Positions 14,925-30,757 of a stretch of 64,000 nt of DNA are shown one piece after another. The position numbers were made by a program, and so were the translations under genes. Positions within the stretch are counted from its first letter, which is position 1. Each line of letters starts with the position of its first letter. Below the pieces are notes generated by a model. The model did no database searches, was not told the DNA's origin, and was given only the letters and a program-made list of their open reading frames with translations. Source of the stretch: Gymnogyps californianus (Eukaryota > Chordata > Aves > Accipitriformes > Cathartidae); contig NC_059477.1 of NCBI RefSeq assembly GCF_018139145.2, positions 30,173,502 to 30,237,501 of the forward strand. Reading direction: 5' to 3'.

Positions 14925-15112
14925 TAATGACAAGGGGGAAAAATCTTTACCATCAGTGTACCCCAGGGCAGGTTGCCCAGACTGGTCATGGAATTATCAA
15001 CCTCAAAACTCAGGGCACAAACTGGATTGCTTGGAGCAAACTGCTTTAAGGGAGAGGTTTGGACTGGACAACATCCAAAGGTCCTTTCCAGGCTAAATAA
15101 TCCTGTGGTGTG
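14925..15112 (+). mobile_element. CR1 LINE 3'-end fragment, sense
   Basis: The segment contains ordered CR1 3'-end landmarks: gggcaggttgcccagactgg near 14967, a stretch like cttggagcaaactgctttaa near 15030, then ggtttggactggacaacat and aggtcctttccaggc near 15055-15095, ending at aatcctgtggtgtgg. This is the usual 3' tail of avian CR1 elements, here truncated and diverged. It lies in the same orientation as RALB, about 1.4 kb upstream of the first coding exon. Confidence 0.75.
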
Positions 15113-16541
15113 GTTTTAGGTTGACAATCCCTTAGTCCCTAGTTAATTTTGTTTAGGGCAGCTAGTTATCTTGAAGTTTTTTTCCAATATAGTACTCTAT
15201 AACTTCTACTGTAGGCCTTGTATTTCCATCCAGTAGAACTTGATGGTGTGGTGTGGCAGTTCCAGTGTCTTTCAGGAGTAATCATATCCAGGCAAATTTG
15301 AGACTCTTGGTAGGCCTGTTGCTTCTGTGCTTCTGGAATAGTGGGTGCTGCTATAAATCAAGGCTGGTATAGCCACTTTCCATAGCAGTGTTTCCTGAAT
15401 GGTCTGCTGTTCTCCTTACAGCACTCTACCAGGATATGAACAGCTGGGGCCCTTAGTTGTTGTGCTGTGAGGACACAGGTGTTGCTATCCTAGCATCTTC
15501 CTTATAGCCATCATGTGTCTGGAATTACACATCTTTGGTTTTTTCTGTGTGGGAATCCTGACTGGTGACACATCTTTTTGTATCAGTCACTTCTACTTTT
15601 GTCCCCAATGTGCTGTTCTTAGAGGTGCTGCTCTGTGCTAATCAGTGTGGCAGGTGATGCTTGTTTGTCACAACTATTGTGTCCAGCTACTCTTTAAAAA
15701 AAAAAAGCAGTATTATTTTTCAGAGATCGCCAGCACTGAATTACTTGGTTTGCATAACATACAAACAGAGGCTTGTTAACTAGTACTTGTTTATTGAAGC
15801 TTACTCTTTTATGGCTTTGCAACATCAGGAGAAGAATAGGAACTGAGAATTTCTTGCAGTAAAGCAGGATTTCATTTTTTTCCCAAAAGCAAATTAGATT
15901 TGCAGCATCGAAAGGCAGGCAGAGTGTAAAATAAATGCTAATGCCATGTCATAAGACTTTCTGCTGGAAGCTTTTGCAACTTGTTCCTGCCAAAATTTAC
16001 TGTGTACCTCTGCTTTTTTCTTAGCCTACGTAGAGAGGAGATAAAAAGTCATCTTTCTGTCTATAAGCAGATCTAAGGTATAGCTCTGCTTCCAGGCTGA
16101 AACTAAGCTGCATCAACATGAAAGAAATATTTTAGAAAGGTGTAAAGCCTTATAACAAGAACAATAAAAAACATTTAATTTCATGTTGTTTGAGAAAGTG
16201 TTTTGTTTGTTTTTTGGAAACTGCTCTAGATAGCAGTCATGTAGGATGAGTTTACAAATAAGAACAGCTTGTTCAGCTAGTAGCTGCTTTGAGAAACCTT
16301 TGGCACTTTTATTAATGGTACTGTTGTCACAAATAGAAGGTATTTGTTTTAATACCTTGTTCCTACTCGTACTTTAGACATCAGTGACATGGTTTGCTTG
16401 CCAGTACATTGAAATGGCCCATTCTTCAGGCTTGCTGGGCAGGGTTTTAATCCAGTCTTTCAGCACTAGTGAGATGCTTTACCTGCATGCTACCATGATG
16501 TCACCAATGTCATGGATGGTGACTGTTTCTTCTGTCTGCAG

Positions 16542-16584
16542 ATCTAATTGGTTGCCTGGCCTTTCATTTGTGGCAAGCAGGATA
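16542..16584 (+). other. RALB: RALB 5' UTR part of exon 2
   Basis: A pyrimidine tract ending in CAG (16539-16541) gives a convincing splice acceptor, leaving 43 bases of leader before the start codon. A second AG at 16579-16580 could act as an alternative acceptor but has a poor pyrimidine tract. Confidence 0.7.
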
Positions 16585-16698
16585 ATGGCTGCCAGCAAGA
16601 GCAAGAACCAGAGTTCCCTGGTCCTCCATAAAGTAATTATGGTTGGCAGTGGAGGTGTGGGCAAATCTGCACTCACTCTTCAATTTATGTATGATGAG
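16585..16698 (+). CDS. RALB: RALB coding exon 1 of 4 (residues 1-38)
   Basis: This is the first coding exon of the Ras-like small GTPase RalB, which cycles between GDP and GTP and, when active, binds exocyst subunits (Sec5, Exo84) and RLIP76 at membranes. The translation starts [11 protein letters not shown] and carries the P-loop GSGGVGKS at residues 21-28, which holds the nucleotide phosphates. The short polar N-terminus before the G domain is typical of Ral and distinguishes it from Ras and Rap. The exon ends GAG followed by the donor GTAAGT, in phase 0. The reading frame is open further upstream (from 16384), but that part lies before the splice acceptor and shows no Ral similarity, so the ATG at 16585 is the start. 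RalB rather than RalA is chosen from the N-terminal and C-terminal variable segments. Confidence 0.95.
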
Positions 16699-20871
<4,173 letters not shown>

Positions 20872-21049
20872 GGAACAGATCCTGCGTGTGAAGGCTGAAG
20901 AGGATAAAATCCCTTTGCTGGTAGTGGGAAACAAATCTGACTTGGAAGAGCGCAGACAAGTGCCTGTAGAAGAGGCTAGAAGTAAGGCAGAGGAGTGGGG
21001 TGTGCAGTACGTAGAAACCTCTGCCAAAACTAGAGCGAATGTAGATAAG
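20872..21049 (+). CDS. RALB: RALB coding exon 3 of 4 (residues 108-167)
   Basis: The first base completes Arg108; the exon then reads [20 protein letters not shown]. It holds the guanine-specificity motif NKSD at residues 128-131 and the ETSAK motif at 156-160, which together select guanine nucleotides. Length and sequence fit the G domain of Ral exactly, with no gap or stop. The exon ends at AAG before GTAAGA in phase 0. The acceptor lies directly before GGAACAG, and the pyrimidine tract is weak (TTTTGAATACTTGCATTAG), but no better site keeps the frame. Confidence 0.96.
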
Positions 21050-21172
21050 GTAAGAGAAATGACATTTGCTCAATTAGATCATTACTACTTGTTTAGTAGC
21101 TGAGTGACTAATTCTTGACCCTTGCTGGGACAAAAGCAAATGCATAGTTAGTCTTATGAAAGCGTAGATCAT

Positions 21173-21192
21173 AAAAAAAAAAAAAAAAAAAA
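21173..21192 (+). repeat. Poly-A tract (20 bases)
   Basis: An uninterrupted run of 20 A in RALB intron. No retroposed sequence is recognised directly upstream, so it is treated as a simple homopolymer. Confidence 0.9.
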
Positions 21193-22223
21193 GAACTTAC
21201 TGGAATGTGTACACATAAGCAAATACCTAGCTTGGAGCCAGAGACCCAGTACAAGTTAATGCTATTGTCTTGTTTTAACTGTTTGTACCTGAACCAATAG
21301 CTTTCCAATAGTACACTGGGTAAATAGGTTTAAGGATTCCCTGAAGTATGTTATTTTGTTTATAGGCTGTGTCCTATTATAACAGCAATAAATAGCATGT
21401 TATAGACACTTATAAACTGTTCCCCCTTCACTACAAAGCTACGTATGGTGTGGCTGATGTTAAAGGTTTCTTTCTTGTTTTCTGCCAAGACTACTTTGAA
21501 TTGTGAGAAGAAGTCTTCTTGCTGTGTCCCTGTCCTGTTTTGACTTGGCCATGCTGGTCTAGAACAGTAATTCTCAGCATGTGTCTGCTGCTGGCTTCTT
21601 GCATAAACAGTGGTGGTGGGTTATTCTGGAAGAGAGATGAATTATGACTATGGAGTGTTTGCACAGTAGTAGGGAAAAATCAGTTTCAAGCCTCCCCTTC
21701 ATTCTGTGTGTAGCGGGGGTTTCTTGAAGAGGGTGCCTTTTACTTCACCAATCCACAGAAGATGATCTGAAATTACTGTTGGGTCCCCTAAGGACTCCAA
21801 ATGTGTGGCTTGGTAATCTGCATTTGTTTAAAGATTACAAATTGTAAGCAGTTTTCTCTTTAGACAAAGAACATTTGCAGCTAGCTGTACTCTAAGTTCT
21901 TCTAGACAGCTTCCTGTTCTTCTAGTCTATATTAGTTTACTAATGGAAATGCTGTTGGTGCATAAATTACCTAGTAGGAACTCTAGCTCTCTCATTATTG
22001 GTTAAAACACTATATATGAAATTCTTGAATTGAGACCTTTTGGTTATAAAGGACATGGCATAATTTAAATTTGGTAAAGAACCATTCTGACTTGCAGAAT
22101 GTTACTAGAGAGTCACTGTCAGATGCATAAACTGGGTGATGTAGTAAAACATTAATACCTAGACTTGCTTTTGCCTATGAGCTGTCTCATGTGAATAGCA
22201 AATGCCTAGCCTGTTTTGTACTT

Positions 22224-22301
22224 AGACTAGCTTTCTGATCAGTAGCTGTGTCTGGAGTGTACAGACTAGCTTTCTGATCAGTAGCTGTGTCTGGAGTGTA
22301 C
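22224..22301 (+). repeat. Perfect 39-bp tandem duplication
   Basis: The unit beginning agactagctttctgatcag and ending ggagtgtac occurs twice head to tail (22224-22262 and 22263-22301) with no mismatch. Perfect identity in an intron implies a recent event or an assembly artefact. Confidence 0.95.
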
Positions 22302-23225
22302 TAGCATGATGTCCTAGACTTGCTCTCATAGGTCTTCTATAGCTAGCTCATGACATACTGGTTATCCTCTATATAAGCACTGTTTTGTGTACGTTAAGAC
22401 AAGTTATTGGCCATTGTGATGACTGTGCATTGACACTGTAGCAGAATAAAAAAAAAATCCTTAAGAGGGTTCTGAATGATGAACTATTCTATTCCTGATC
22501 AGTAGCATGGTTTTGTTTCCAAGTATGAAAGACTTGTGTAGTTCCCCATTTAAAAAAAAAAAAAGCCTCACTCTGTAGAATGACACTAAGCTCTTGTTCT
22601 GTAATCCTAAAAATCATTTTTCCCAATAACTCTACAGTAAAACAACTGTTGCGTCTTAAGTGGTAGGTACCTAGACATCAGGTGTACAGGGGTGAAATCA
22701 GCTAGAATTTTGGAGAGAACATCAGAGTAATGACTTTCTCTGAATATTCCTTACAACATAGTCTGAGAAATTTTTGTGCCTGACACTGTCACTTGAATGC
22801 TGCAGCTTTTTAATTATAAAACAGGCAGAATACTACTGAGCAGAGTGTGCTTGTAACAACATGGAAAGGACTGGACTAAATGCTTTGCATAGTTAACAAG
22901 AGTGATTTGCCTGGAAATGTTTGCTAGGCACAGACAAACGTTCTCATGAACTCTAAATGCTACTTTTGTGCAAGACTGATATTCAGTAAAAAAGCTTTTA
23001 AAACAGGGCTGTTGAATGATTTGATAGCCAGGTAAGATTGTGCTACTGCTTGACATGCTACATAATTCTGATGTTGAGTTCGTCACTGGGATCTATGTCT
23101 AGACTCACTTCTGCTGTATTAGGTACAGTGTGGTGCTACATCTTTATTTGCTGCTGAATACAGTACTTTTTATCTGCTTTCTGGTGGTAGATCTTGTTTA
23201 ATCTTTCTTTATTTTTCCCTTCTAG

Positions 23226-23345
23226 GTATTCTTTGATTTAATGAGAGAAATAAGAGCAAAGAAAATGTCAGAAAACAAAGACAAGAATGGCAAGAAAAGT
23301 GGCAAGAACAAGAAAAGCTTTAAAGAAAGATGTTGCTTACTGTGA
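23226..23345 (+). CDS. RALB: RALB coding exon 4 of 4 (residues 168-206, stop)
   Basis: The last coding exon gives [20 protein letters not shown] and a lysine-rich tail that ends [10 protein letters not shown] and a TGA. The C-terminal CCLL is a CAAX box: Cys203 is expected to be geranylgeranylated because the last residue is leucine, and the polybasic stretch before it helps membrane binding. Ser198 matches the known protein kinase C site of RalB. This hypervariable tail is the main reason to call RalB and not RalA. The joined exons give 206 residues, the normal family length, with no frameshift. The acceptor is TTTTTCCCTTCTAG. Confidence 0.97.
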   Translation, partial: VFFDLMREIRAKKMSENKDKNGKKSGKNKKSFKERCCLL

Positions 23346-24551
23346 TGCTTGGGAACTGTAAATATCTATCTACAGGTGGCATGGATAAGATACCACTAAG
23401 GATATAGGGCTGGATTCATGAAAGGAAGTCTGTATTGACTCCCTTGTCTTTTGCTTTGCGTATCACACCTTCAAAATGTGAAAACAGAACTTTGAAAGCA
23501 TTTCTGGTATCCAACAAAACCTATGCCTACTTAAACTGAAATGGGCTCTGTCTTCCCAGTGTCTTTCAAAACTAGAAATAGTTTCAGAACTACAATCCTT
23601 CTGCTTGGTTATACAAAGTACTTCCATATTAACTTCCTAGTTTACTCTAATGTTTCTCTTGAACCTCTACTAGCCTTAACAAGCACAGCTGTTCAGGTTC
23701 AAACATTTTTTCACTCTTACTGCCCTCCTTGATGTTGCAAACTGCAGAAAAGCTAGATGATGTCTGGTAAAGGGTTTGAGTCTCCATCTTCTGTTAGTCC
23801 TCACTGATACTACTTCCACTGAAATCTGCTGGCTTACTCCCCATGTTCCATGTAAGAAATAGCAACTGACACTTGAGTCAACTCAAAACAAACTTTCTTC
23901 CATGTTCTGTTTAGTCAATACAGCATTCATGAATCAAGCCTATGGACTCAATTCAGACTTATTTAGGCAATGCAAAAATTGATATTTAAATACTGGCTAG
24001 ATGCATTCCCTGCTGGTCTGTCTTATCATCCTTAAAGTAGTGATATGGGGTGAGAAAATGACTGTAAGCCTTTCTTCAAAAGAACTAATATTGTCACCAT
24101 TGCCTTGAAATGATGTCCTGGGTTTCTTCCATGTATTGTGGGTAGACTCAGTTACACTCACTCTACATCTATCATCCTTCCCCTCCCTGGTACTGGAATA
24201 GTGAAAATCAAAGTGATTTCATCAGTTTTGTTTATATGGGAACACTTGTGATCATGTTGGAAAGTGGGAATATCTGCATCTGTCTCTTGTCTTGCTGAAG
24301 ATGAAAACTTTGAGTAAGGATAGGTCACATCACACAGTCATGACTTGGGATAGGTAAGGCATACATGCTACCTCTCAATTAGCTGGCTAGTGAGTTGTAT
24401 GGTGTCAAAAAGCAAATGAAGTTAAGCAGTTGCCACATCTGTTACTCACTGTTAACTTTATATGTACTGTTTCTCATGCACAGCAACCTAGCACATGGGG
24501 ATGCAGGTTGAGTTTTGCTGTCAGTTATGCAATGGTGGTCACGTATTGATC

Positions 24552-24557
24552 AATAAA
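24552..24557 (+). terminator. RALB: Candidate RALB polyadenylation signal (proximal)
   Basis: AATAAA about 1.2 kb after the RALB stop codon. The downstream sequence is not strongly GT-rich, so it may be weak. Confidence 0.45.
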
Positions 24558-25131
24558 AACCAGCCTAGAAATGGAAAAGTCAGTACTTAGCAGGTCCTCT
24601 TGTCAGCTGACTGAACTGGGCTTTCTGTTACAGTTTCAATTAAGTGCAGTTGCCAAAAACCACTTCTGTCACTGTTGTGGAAAGTAACTGTCTCTTCTGA
24701 TTGTGGAGCCTCTCAATGAATTATGGCTAGCTTCTGTTTTGAAGCAGTAGAGAGACTTAAAGTAGTGACTGTACCTTGCTTGTTAACTGGATGCTTAAAA
24801 CACAGTTACTTGGTGAAAGGAGTATGCTATGTGGTTGTTCAATGAAGCACACTGCAGCACTAAATTAACAAATAATGTTTCTTCTTGAGGTGAAGAACTA
24901 GCAAATACTGTTCAGTATTTAGTATTGTAATTTGAGGTTGAAAAAAACATTTTTTAACATGTACTAGATTGCTCTTGTGCATTCCACCTCTGAACTTTGA
25001 AAAAAGTAAGATGTGTTAGATATCAGAACCTCTGTTGGCCTGAGGTTTCACAGGGACTTATTGCAAACTCATTGTCTTCCATAACTGGTTCAACTTGTCA
25101 GGCAACTCATTGGATTGGGGAAACTGTACTA

Positions 25132-25137
25132 AATAAA
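25132..25137 (+). terminator. RALB: Candidate RALB polyadenylation signal (distal)
   Basis: AATAAA followed within 10-60 bases by TTCTTTCTTGTC and TTATCTTGTATG, a plausible U/GU-rich downstream element. It is the better of the two candidates. Confidence 0.5.
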
Positions 25138-25199
25138 AGGTGCTGTAATCTTCTTTCTTGTCAAGTTAAATTCCTTCTTTGTTAATGTTATCTTGTATG

Positions 25200-28100
25200 C
25201 GCAGAAAGAATGGTTAACCAATTCTGGGAATACTTCTCTTTGAACAGTGTAATTAATTGGTATTACAAAGCCAACTTGACAATACAGTTTTGAAGCAGAG
25301 GCTGGGAGCCTGCTGGCTTGCAGAACTTGTCACTTGAGCTGTATCACCTATGTCTAAACCCTAAGCACCTAATGGGACACTTGGAGCTGTAACACTTAAC
25401 AAAGTTTCCTCTTGAACTTCCATGGATGAAGTCCATTTTTGAGTGCATATTGTGCATACAGCAAATGAATGTCTCCTTCTGGAGGAAGGCAACTCACTTA
25501 GGTTTGGTTTTAGTTGAGACCTAAAGGTTAAGTCCTTAATTAACCTAAAGGATAAACAACAGTTGAGTTCACATTACAAGCATATCTAGGTCAAGCCCCT
25601 CTGAGGCAGATTGTAAAATGTGTCTAACAAAACTGAATAAGCTTTCCTTGCTATATGAATAATGAACTCAGCAAAGCTCACAATGAGCAGCTCAGCTGTA
25701 TTGGCTCAAGCAACTTGCATGCCTTGACCTTTGATCTCTTTAATCTTAAAGTGCCTGACAGTATCTGATAGGACAGATGAATTTCTGCTCAGAACAGTGA
25801 GTCTCCCACCAGTGTTCTTACAGTCCATGTGCTGTTCTCACTCAGGTTTGTTTTTTTAACTGATAAAGCTCCAGCACCGAGATGGACTTGCTTGGAAGAA
25901 GGTGCTTGCTGCTTCATAGCTTGCTACTGCATCTATTCAGTATTCTGTGCTTGTCACCTTTTCCAGAAAGACTAGGCCTGGAGGCTAAATACAGCAGCTT
26001 TTCAGTATTCCTTGTCTGTACTTGTGACAAACTTCAGTTTAACTTTCCAGTTACAGCTGAACACATGATAAACAAGGCAGCTACCTTGGCTGCTTCATAA
26101 CAGTGGGCAACAAGCATTCTGACTTGTACCAGGAAGGCAATAAAACTGCTCACCTGGACTGGAATCCTGTTGCCTCCACCTCATATGGTGGAAGTGCCTG
26201 AATGCATGCCCTCCTAAATAAGGGCAATAGGATTTGAGGGTCCTTGAATGACTTCCAGGTGTGCTCCACTGGACATCAATGGACATCAATATCAGGTGGG
26301 TTGACTAGAGTGAATAAAAAATGGCATAGAGAAATCCTTCATTTGGACTTTAGGGCTTCCTGTGAGTGGAGTAAAGGGAGCTTTGGCTTCTAAACTAAAT
26401 GAGCACTTGCACATTAGGGGTATGTCAAACAAGGAGGACTTTGGCAAGAGGGGGGTGTGTGTGGCTGCCTGCTAGTCATGCTGTGTAGCTGGGGCAACTT
26501 GAAGGCTGTATTGAAGCTGATATTCCAGCAGCCTTTGCATGTTAGGTAAAGACCAAGACTTCTCTTTGCCAGTATAATGTGCTCTTAAATCTTTCTGGAG
26601 CATGGCTGTAGGCAAATAACTGGATATTTGAAGCTGGAGGTCATGCAAGACTTGACTATGCACTTGCACTTAAGCATTCAAATATTATTCTTGCGTGATG
26701 GCTTAACATAAAGTCAGGGAGCTGTTTACTGCTATATGCAATCTTCCATATGTGGCTTAGCTGTGAGTATTGAAGTGCTCCAGTCTTCCTTCTGGTTTGA
26801 GCAAACATCTATGAGACAAGTCCCCATTATAACAGGGGCTAAGTCATTATATGAAAAAAACAGGTTAAACTCCAGGAGTGCAAAGGCAGACTTGACTCCT
26901 CTTTTTGAGTTTGGTTTTTTTTGAGGAGCATCTCTCCAGAGGAGAGTACAGATGCAGCATGAAGTGCATCTTCAATGACTTGTGCCACGTGTTCTATACA
27001 GACTAATAAGCCTTTACTGCAATTTCTAGGTGAACACTTGGCTTGATGAAGAGAAAGACATATGCATACATTTACTGGGCATTAAACTTCAGGAAGATGT
27101 TAATAGCCATCTGAAGTTCCAGTTGAATCCTATCTGGCTAATACAATGCCTAAGAATACCTTGGGTCTAAGGCACAAAGCTACAATCTGGAATGTAGTAA
27201 GAGGTGGGGGGGAAATGCATCTAACTAAATGCTCACCAAGATCTTTTTTCTAAAGCTTTCCAAAGTGTTAACCCAGTACTGGGGGCTGACAGGTCTATCA
27301 ATTCTTCCTCAAAAAGAGGATACTGTTTATCAATTCAACTCAGAGCTTATGTAGACAGAAGCTTTCTTTAATTGCTATAAGCATATGTTGCAATGTTCAC
27401 CTCCTGTTGACTTTATAGTTGGGAGAAGGAGGGAAGAGGAACAAAAAAGCTATGATTTTTCACCATAATCTCCACACTTCATGGGAATGGCAGGTGTTCC
27501 TCTTGGGAGGGGAAGGTGTTATCTCTAACACCAAGAAAGAGGTTTAGCATAGACGAAGTGATTGTGATGGCAAGATTTAATAAAACTGCCTCTAAACTAT
27601 GTATGCTATACTATACAATGTAAATTCTTTTTTTTTTCCTTACATAGCTTCAGAGCTCTCTAACTTGCACAAACATTTTTAATGTCTATGAAACTGGTCA
27701 CTTTCATTATCATGCTAATACAACTGATTTGTATTACTATTGATAATAAAAAGAAAAATAGGCATAATATTTGTGTTAGTGATTTTTACAGCATTCTAAA
27801 AGCATGTCTAATTGCCAAATTCTTGAACCAGGTGACCACTGACTTTCAGTGTCTGGAACTAACCTTTGTATCAAATCTGTAACATGATTGATTATATTAC
27901 AGACTGTGGGAAGGGAGGGGAGGAGGATGTGGCTGAGGACCCCATCACTGGTTTTCCAGAAATGGTCTGCATATGTTTCAGGACTGAACTGGTACAGTAG
28001 TTTGAGTCATTCATAGTTAATTTTCCACAACCTAATTGGATCAGACAGCTTGTATCAACTGTGTAAATGACAGAGTTGCTTTCCTTTTTCTTCAGTCAGT

Positions 28101-30445
28101 CTTGTGGCTCAAATAACAGAATAAGCAACATTGTGTGGAAATACTGATCCTTAGTCTTCTGAGTGTGCCAGACTCCATTTTCTGTGTTGGTTTGCGATGA
28201 ACCAAACTGCAGCAGAGAAGCTGAGATGCCTCTGAGGCAGGATGGTTCAGGACAGACTCACTGCACTCTTATGCCACTTAATTTGGAGTGGCATAGAAAT
28301 GGGATTCACAGTAAACTTTGGGTGCAGCTGGTGCTGCCGCTGGACAAGTTGGAAGCAGAACATCCCCTAGCTGATGACTTCTGGCCAAGGATTACAGCAA
28401 TTTACATAATCTTGTTTACATGGTGCTTGCCTGGTGTTTGCCCTGTGTTTCAGATTGCCATGGTGGTTTACGTAGCTCTACTTTCCAGTGAAGTAATTTT
28501 TTAAATATTCTGCAGCAGAGAAAGGTTAGAATGAAAAGTGTTGTGTAGGAGGCAGGAAAGGGTTCTGAGCACAGCTGTATTACATAGCTGTACCCAAAGC
28601 CCAGAATGGCACATTTTCCTTCAGATATTCTGTGGATGCTTGTGAGGAACAGGCCTTCCTTAAGTTGCATCAGGATGAAACTGGAGAATGATTGCACATT
28701 CATAGCTTGGCTTCTGCCTTCATGCTTGCCTGTGTTCTGCCCCAACAAGAACACTTAACTAGTGTGGTTCTGTGTGCTAAATGCTCTGAGGATTCCTGGG
28801 ATGGTACAGGCACCTCTTCCTGAGAACTGTTGGCTCCATCTTGTGGCTTTAAGAGTTAGAAGCTCTACCATGGAGAGGGGCTGTTCAGCATGCTCAGATG
28901 AGCATACAAGTAGCTGCTATTAATCTGCTACCTGAATTACACGTAGAAATCCACGGTAACTAGATTCTTCTGTTCTCGTTGCTCTGCTGTGTGATTCTCT
29001 CATGCAGTAGGAGACCTTGTTCTAAATTCAGATTTTCCTTTTGCATGCAAATGCTAATGTTAATTCTTGCCTAAACATTCTAGTATGCAGCAGAACACCC
29101 AATTTCTCATGAGGATGGTGGCTTTACGATTTCTATGGCATTAAACCAGTTTGCATTGCAAGTATAAGTTTGTTCTGCTCACTGAGCACTGATTTGCATG
29201 CCAGAAAGAATACTTATTGTTCTGTGGGACTGTGCAGTACTTCACAAAACATTTTGTTTCTAAGGGTAACTAAAGATGCTGGCTTTCTTTGAAATATAAA
29301 GCCTTAATGGCGAGGGGGGGGGAATATCTTATTTAAAAATCTCTTTCTCCCCCTGCCCCTCAGCCTCTCCTCCCCCCAAACTACTTAGTGTCTGTTGTGG
29401 GAATAGGATCTACTAGGGAAATGCCAGCAAATGGCCCCTTAAGCCTTGTAACTCTAAAGGGGGTTGGAGGTAAAATGCTGAGGTGAGACTGGGACCATAT
29501 GCTCTGCACTTGCCTTCCTGATAAAGTTATTAATCTCCAGAGTTTACAGTAAGTTCCCTTCAATGAGCTTTGTTACTTGGCTTTGAGGCAGAATCATGTT
29601 TTTGATGTAATCAGAGTTTATAGAGCTTGTTTTTAAAGTCTAGCATTCAGGGTATCAGAGGCTTTATGTATGTTGGCTTCATAGGCCAAATACCAGAATT
29701 CAAGGACAAACTTGTGCATACATGTAGCATTGAGAGACAAGGAAAGTTACTCCCTACTGTTAATGGTGCTCTGCTTTTGTTTTAAAAGGAAAACACATAC
29801 AACAAACTAAACTTGCTGTTTGGATGAGTTTCTCAATATGTGGTCTGTAAGAGTGCTCTGTAACATGATTTCCCTCCCCACAAGATGATGGCGTTACACT
29901 TCTATGTGTGTAAACAAGGAAAACAACTGTGGACTGGGGGAAGGAGTAATTATCTAAAAAATAACCAAATTCTTTCTTGTTTCTAAATTAAAACCATCAG
30001 GGCAACGTTGCCCAAGATAGCCTGCAGTTTTGCTCCTGAAAGTTTGTCTGGCTCTTTAGTTTTAGAAAGGCTGATGAGAACCTGTGAGAGATGGTTCTGG
30101 TCAGACACACACCTCCCAGACAGAATTATCCTTGCCCAGAATGACAGGATTCAGAAATCAGAAGTTAAAACTTCATTTCCTGCTTGGAAGGTGGAGCTAT
30201 GAAAACCAAAATGTACTAGGTGGCTGAACAAATGTCTGCAGGGTGGACTAGGTGTTTGGTTTTAAATACAGCTGTTCTTCTAGTTAGTGCCCTGGTCATG
30301 GGTGTGGAAGAGCCTCTTTCACTCTGGGGTCTCCGTTTTCATTTCTTAATAGGCCTGCTTGGTTCTTTGTCCTTGGATGTTCATCTTTACCCCTAGGCTT
30401 TCAAATATTCCTGGTTCTACTCAGGTTCAGACAGCTTAACTAAAC
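25200..30445. other. Intergenic, no gene recognised
   Basis: AT-rich sequence between RALB and INHBB. It contains a 10-bp tandem repeat (ggacatcaat twice, 26271-26290), scattered AATAAA motifs and short random-looking open frames. No domain, promoter island or repeat family was recognised. Confidence 0.7.
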
Positions 30446-30502
30446 ATGAACCCTTCTTTCCTTTCACTCCTGGTGACTGTACTCCAATTAGGTGCTGAGC
30501 AG

Positions 30503-30700
30503 TGCCACTGGATGACAGGCACTCGTGTCCCTAACTATGGTCAGCTGCCCCGTTCCAGCTCTGAAGACTGCAGGACAATGGAGGGTGAATCAGACTATGA
30601 GAAGAACAACTACCCACAGAAGGATTATGAGCACTACGAGAGCTGGACACTTCAGACTTTGCTAATGAAAGCTGCTTCCTATCTGAGGAACAGCAGCAGA
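30503..30700 (+). other. Exon-like open segment, unrecognised
   Basis: A stretch of exactly 66 codons, inside a 103-codon open frame (30446-30757), sits between AG dinucleotides after a pyrimidine-rich run (acceptors possible at 30490-30491 or 30501-30502) and a good donor GTATGTGA at 30701. The encoded segment is hydrophilic, acidic and tyrosine-rich (it includes GESDYEKNNYPQKDYEHYES), which looks more protein-like than the neighbouring frames. No family is recognised, and no gene is known to me between RALB and INHBB in other vertebrates. It may be chance, a decayed exon or part of an unannotated transcript. Confidence 0.2.
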
Positions 30701-30757
30701 GTATGTGATTCACCTATTCCTTCAGCCAGGTTAGAGCTTTCTTATGTGGTACCTTGA

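Larger units (their letters stand above)
1..16541 (+). other. RALB: RALB intron 1 (partial, 5' end outside window)
   Basis: This is inferred to be the 3' part of the first intron of RALB, because the first coding exon begins just downstream and Ral genes carry a non-coding first exon. No CpG island or promoter-like block is seen here, so exon 1 should lie before base 1. The + strand is visibly rich in T and G over most of the stretch, the usual strand bias of transcribed vertebrate introns. Open frames are short (the longest is about 130 codons, near 10.3-10.9 kb, with overlapping frames on both strands) and none is recognisable. Apart from two CR1 pieces and one LTR listed separately, I see no gene here. 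Confidence 0.75.
21050..23225 (+). other. RALB: RALB intron between coding exons 3 and 4
   Basis: A 2176-bp GT-AG intron, donor GTAAGA and acceptor CCCTTCTAG. It contains a 20-base A run and a perfect 39-bp tandem duplication, listed separately. No other gene is seen. Confidence 0.9.
23346..25160 (+). other. RALB: RALB 3' UTR (end estimated)
   Basis: The sequence after the RALB stop is AT-rich, holds no recognised gene and has two candidate polyadenylation signals. The end is placed about 20 bases after the second AATAAA, where a T/G-rich downstream element follows. Later AATAAA motifs near 26139 and 26313 could extend it. Confidence 0.55.

Noticed and set aside
16384..16584. Upstream in-frame ATG extending RALB by 67 codons
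   Set aside because: It lies before the splice acceptor, and known Ral proteins start at the ATG at 16585.
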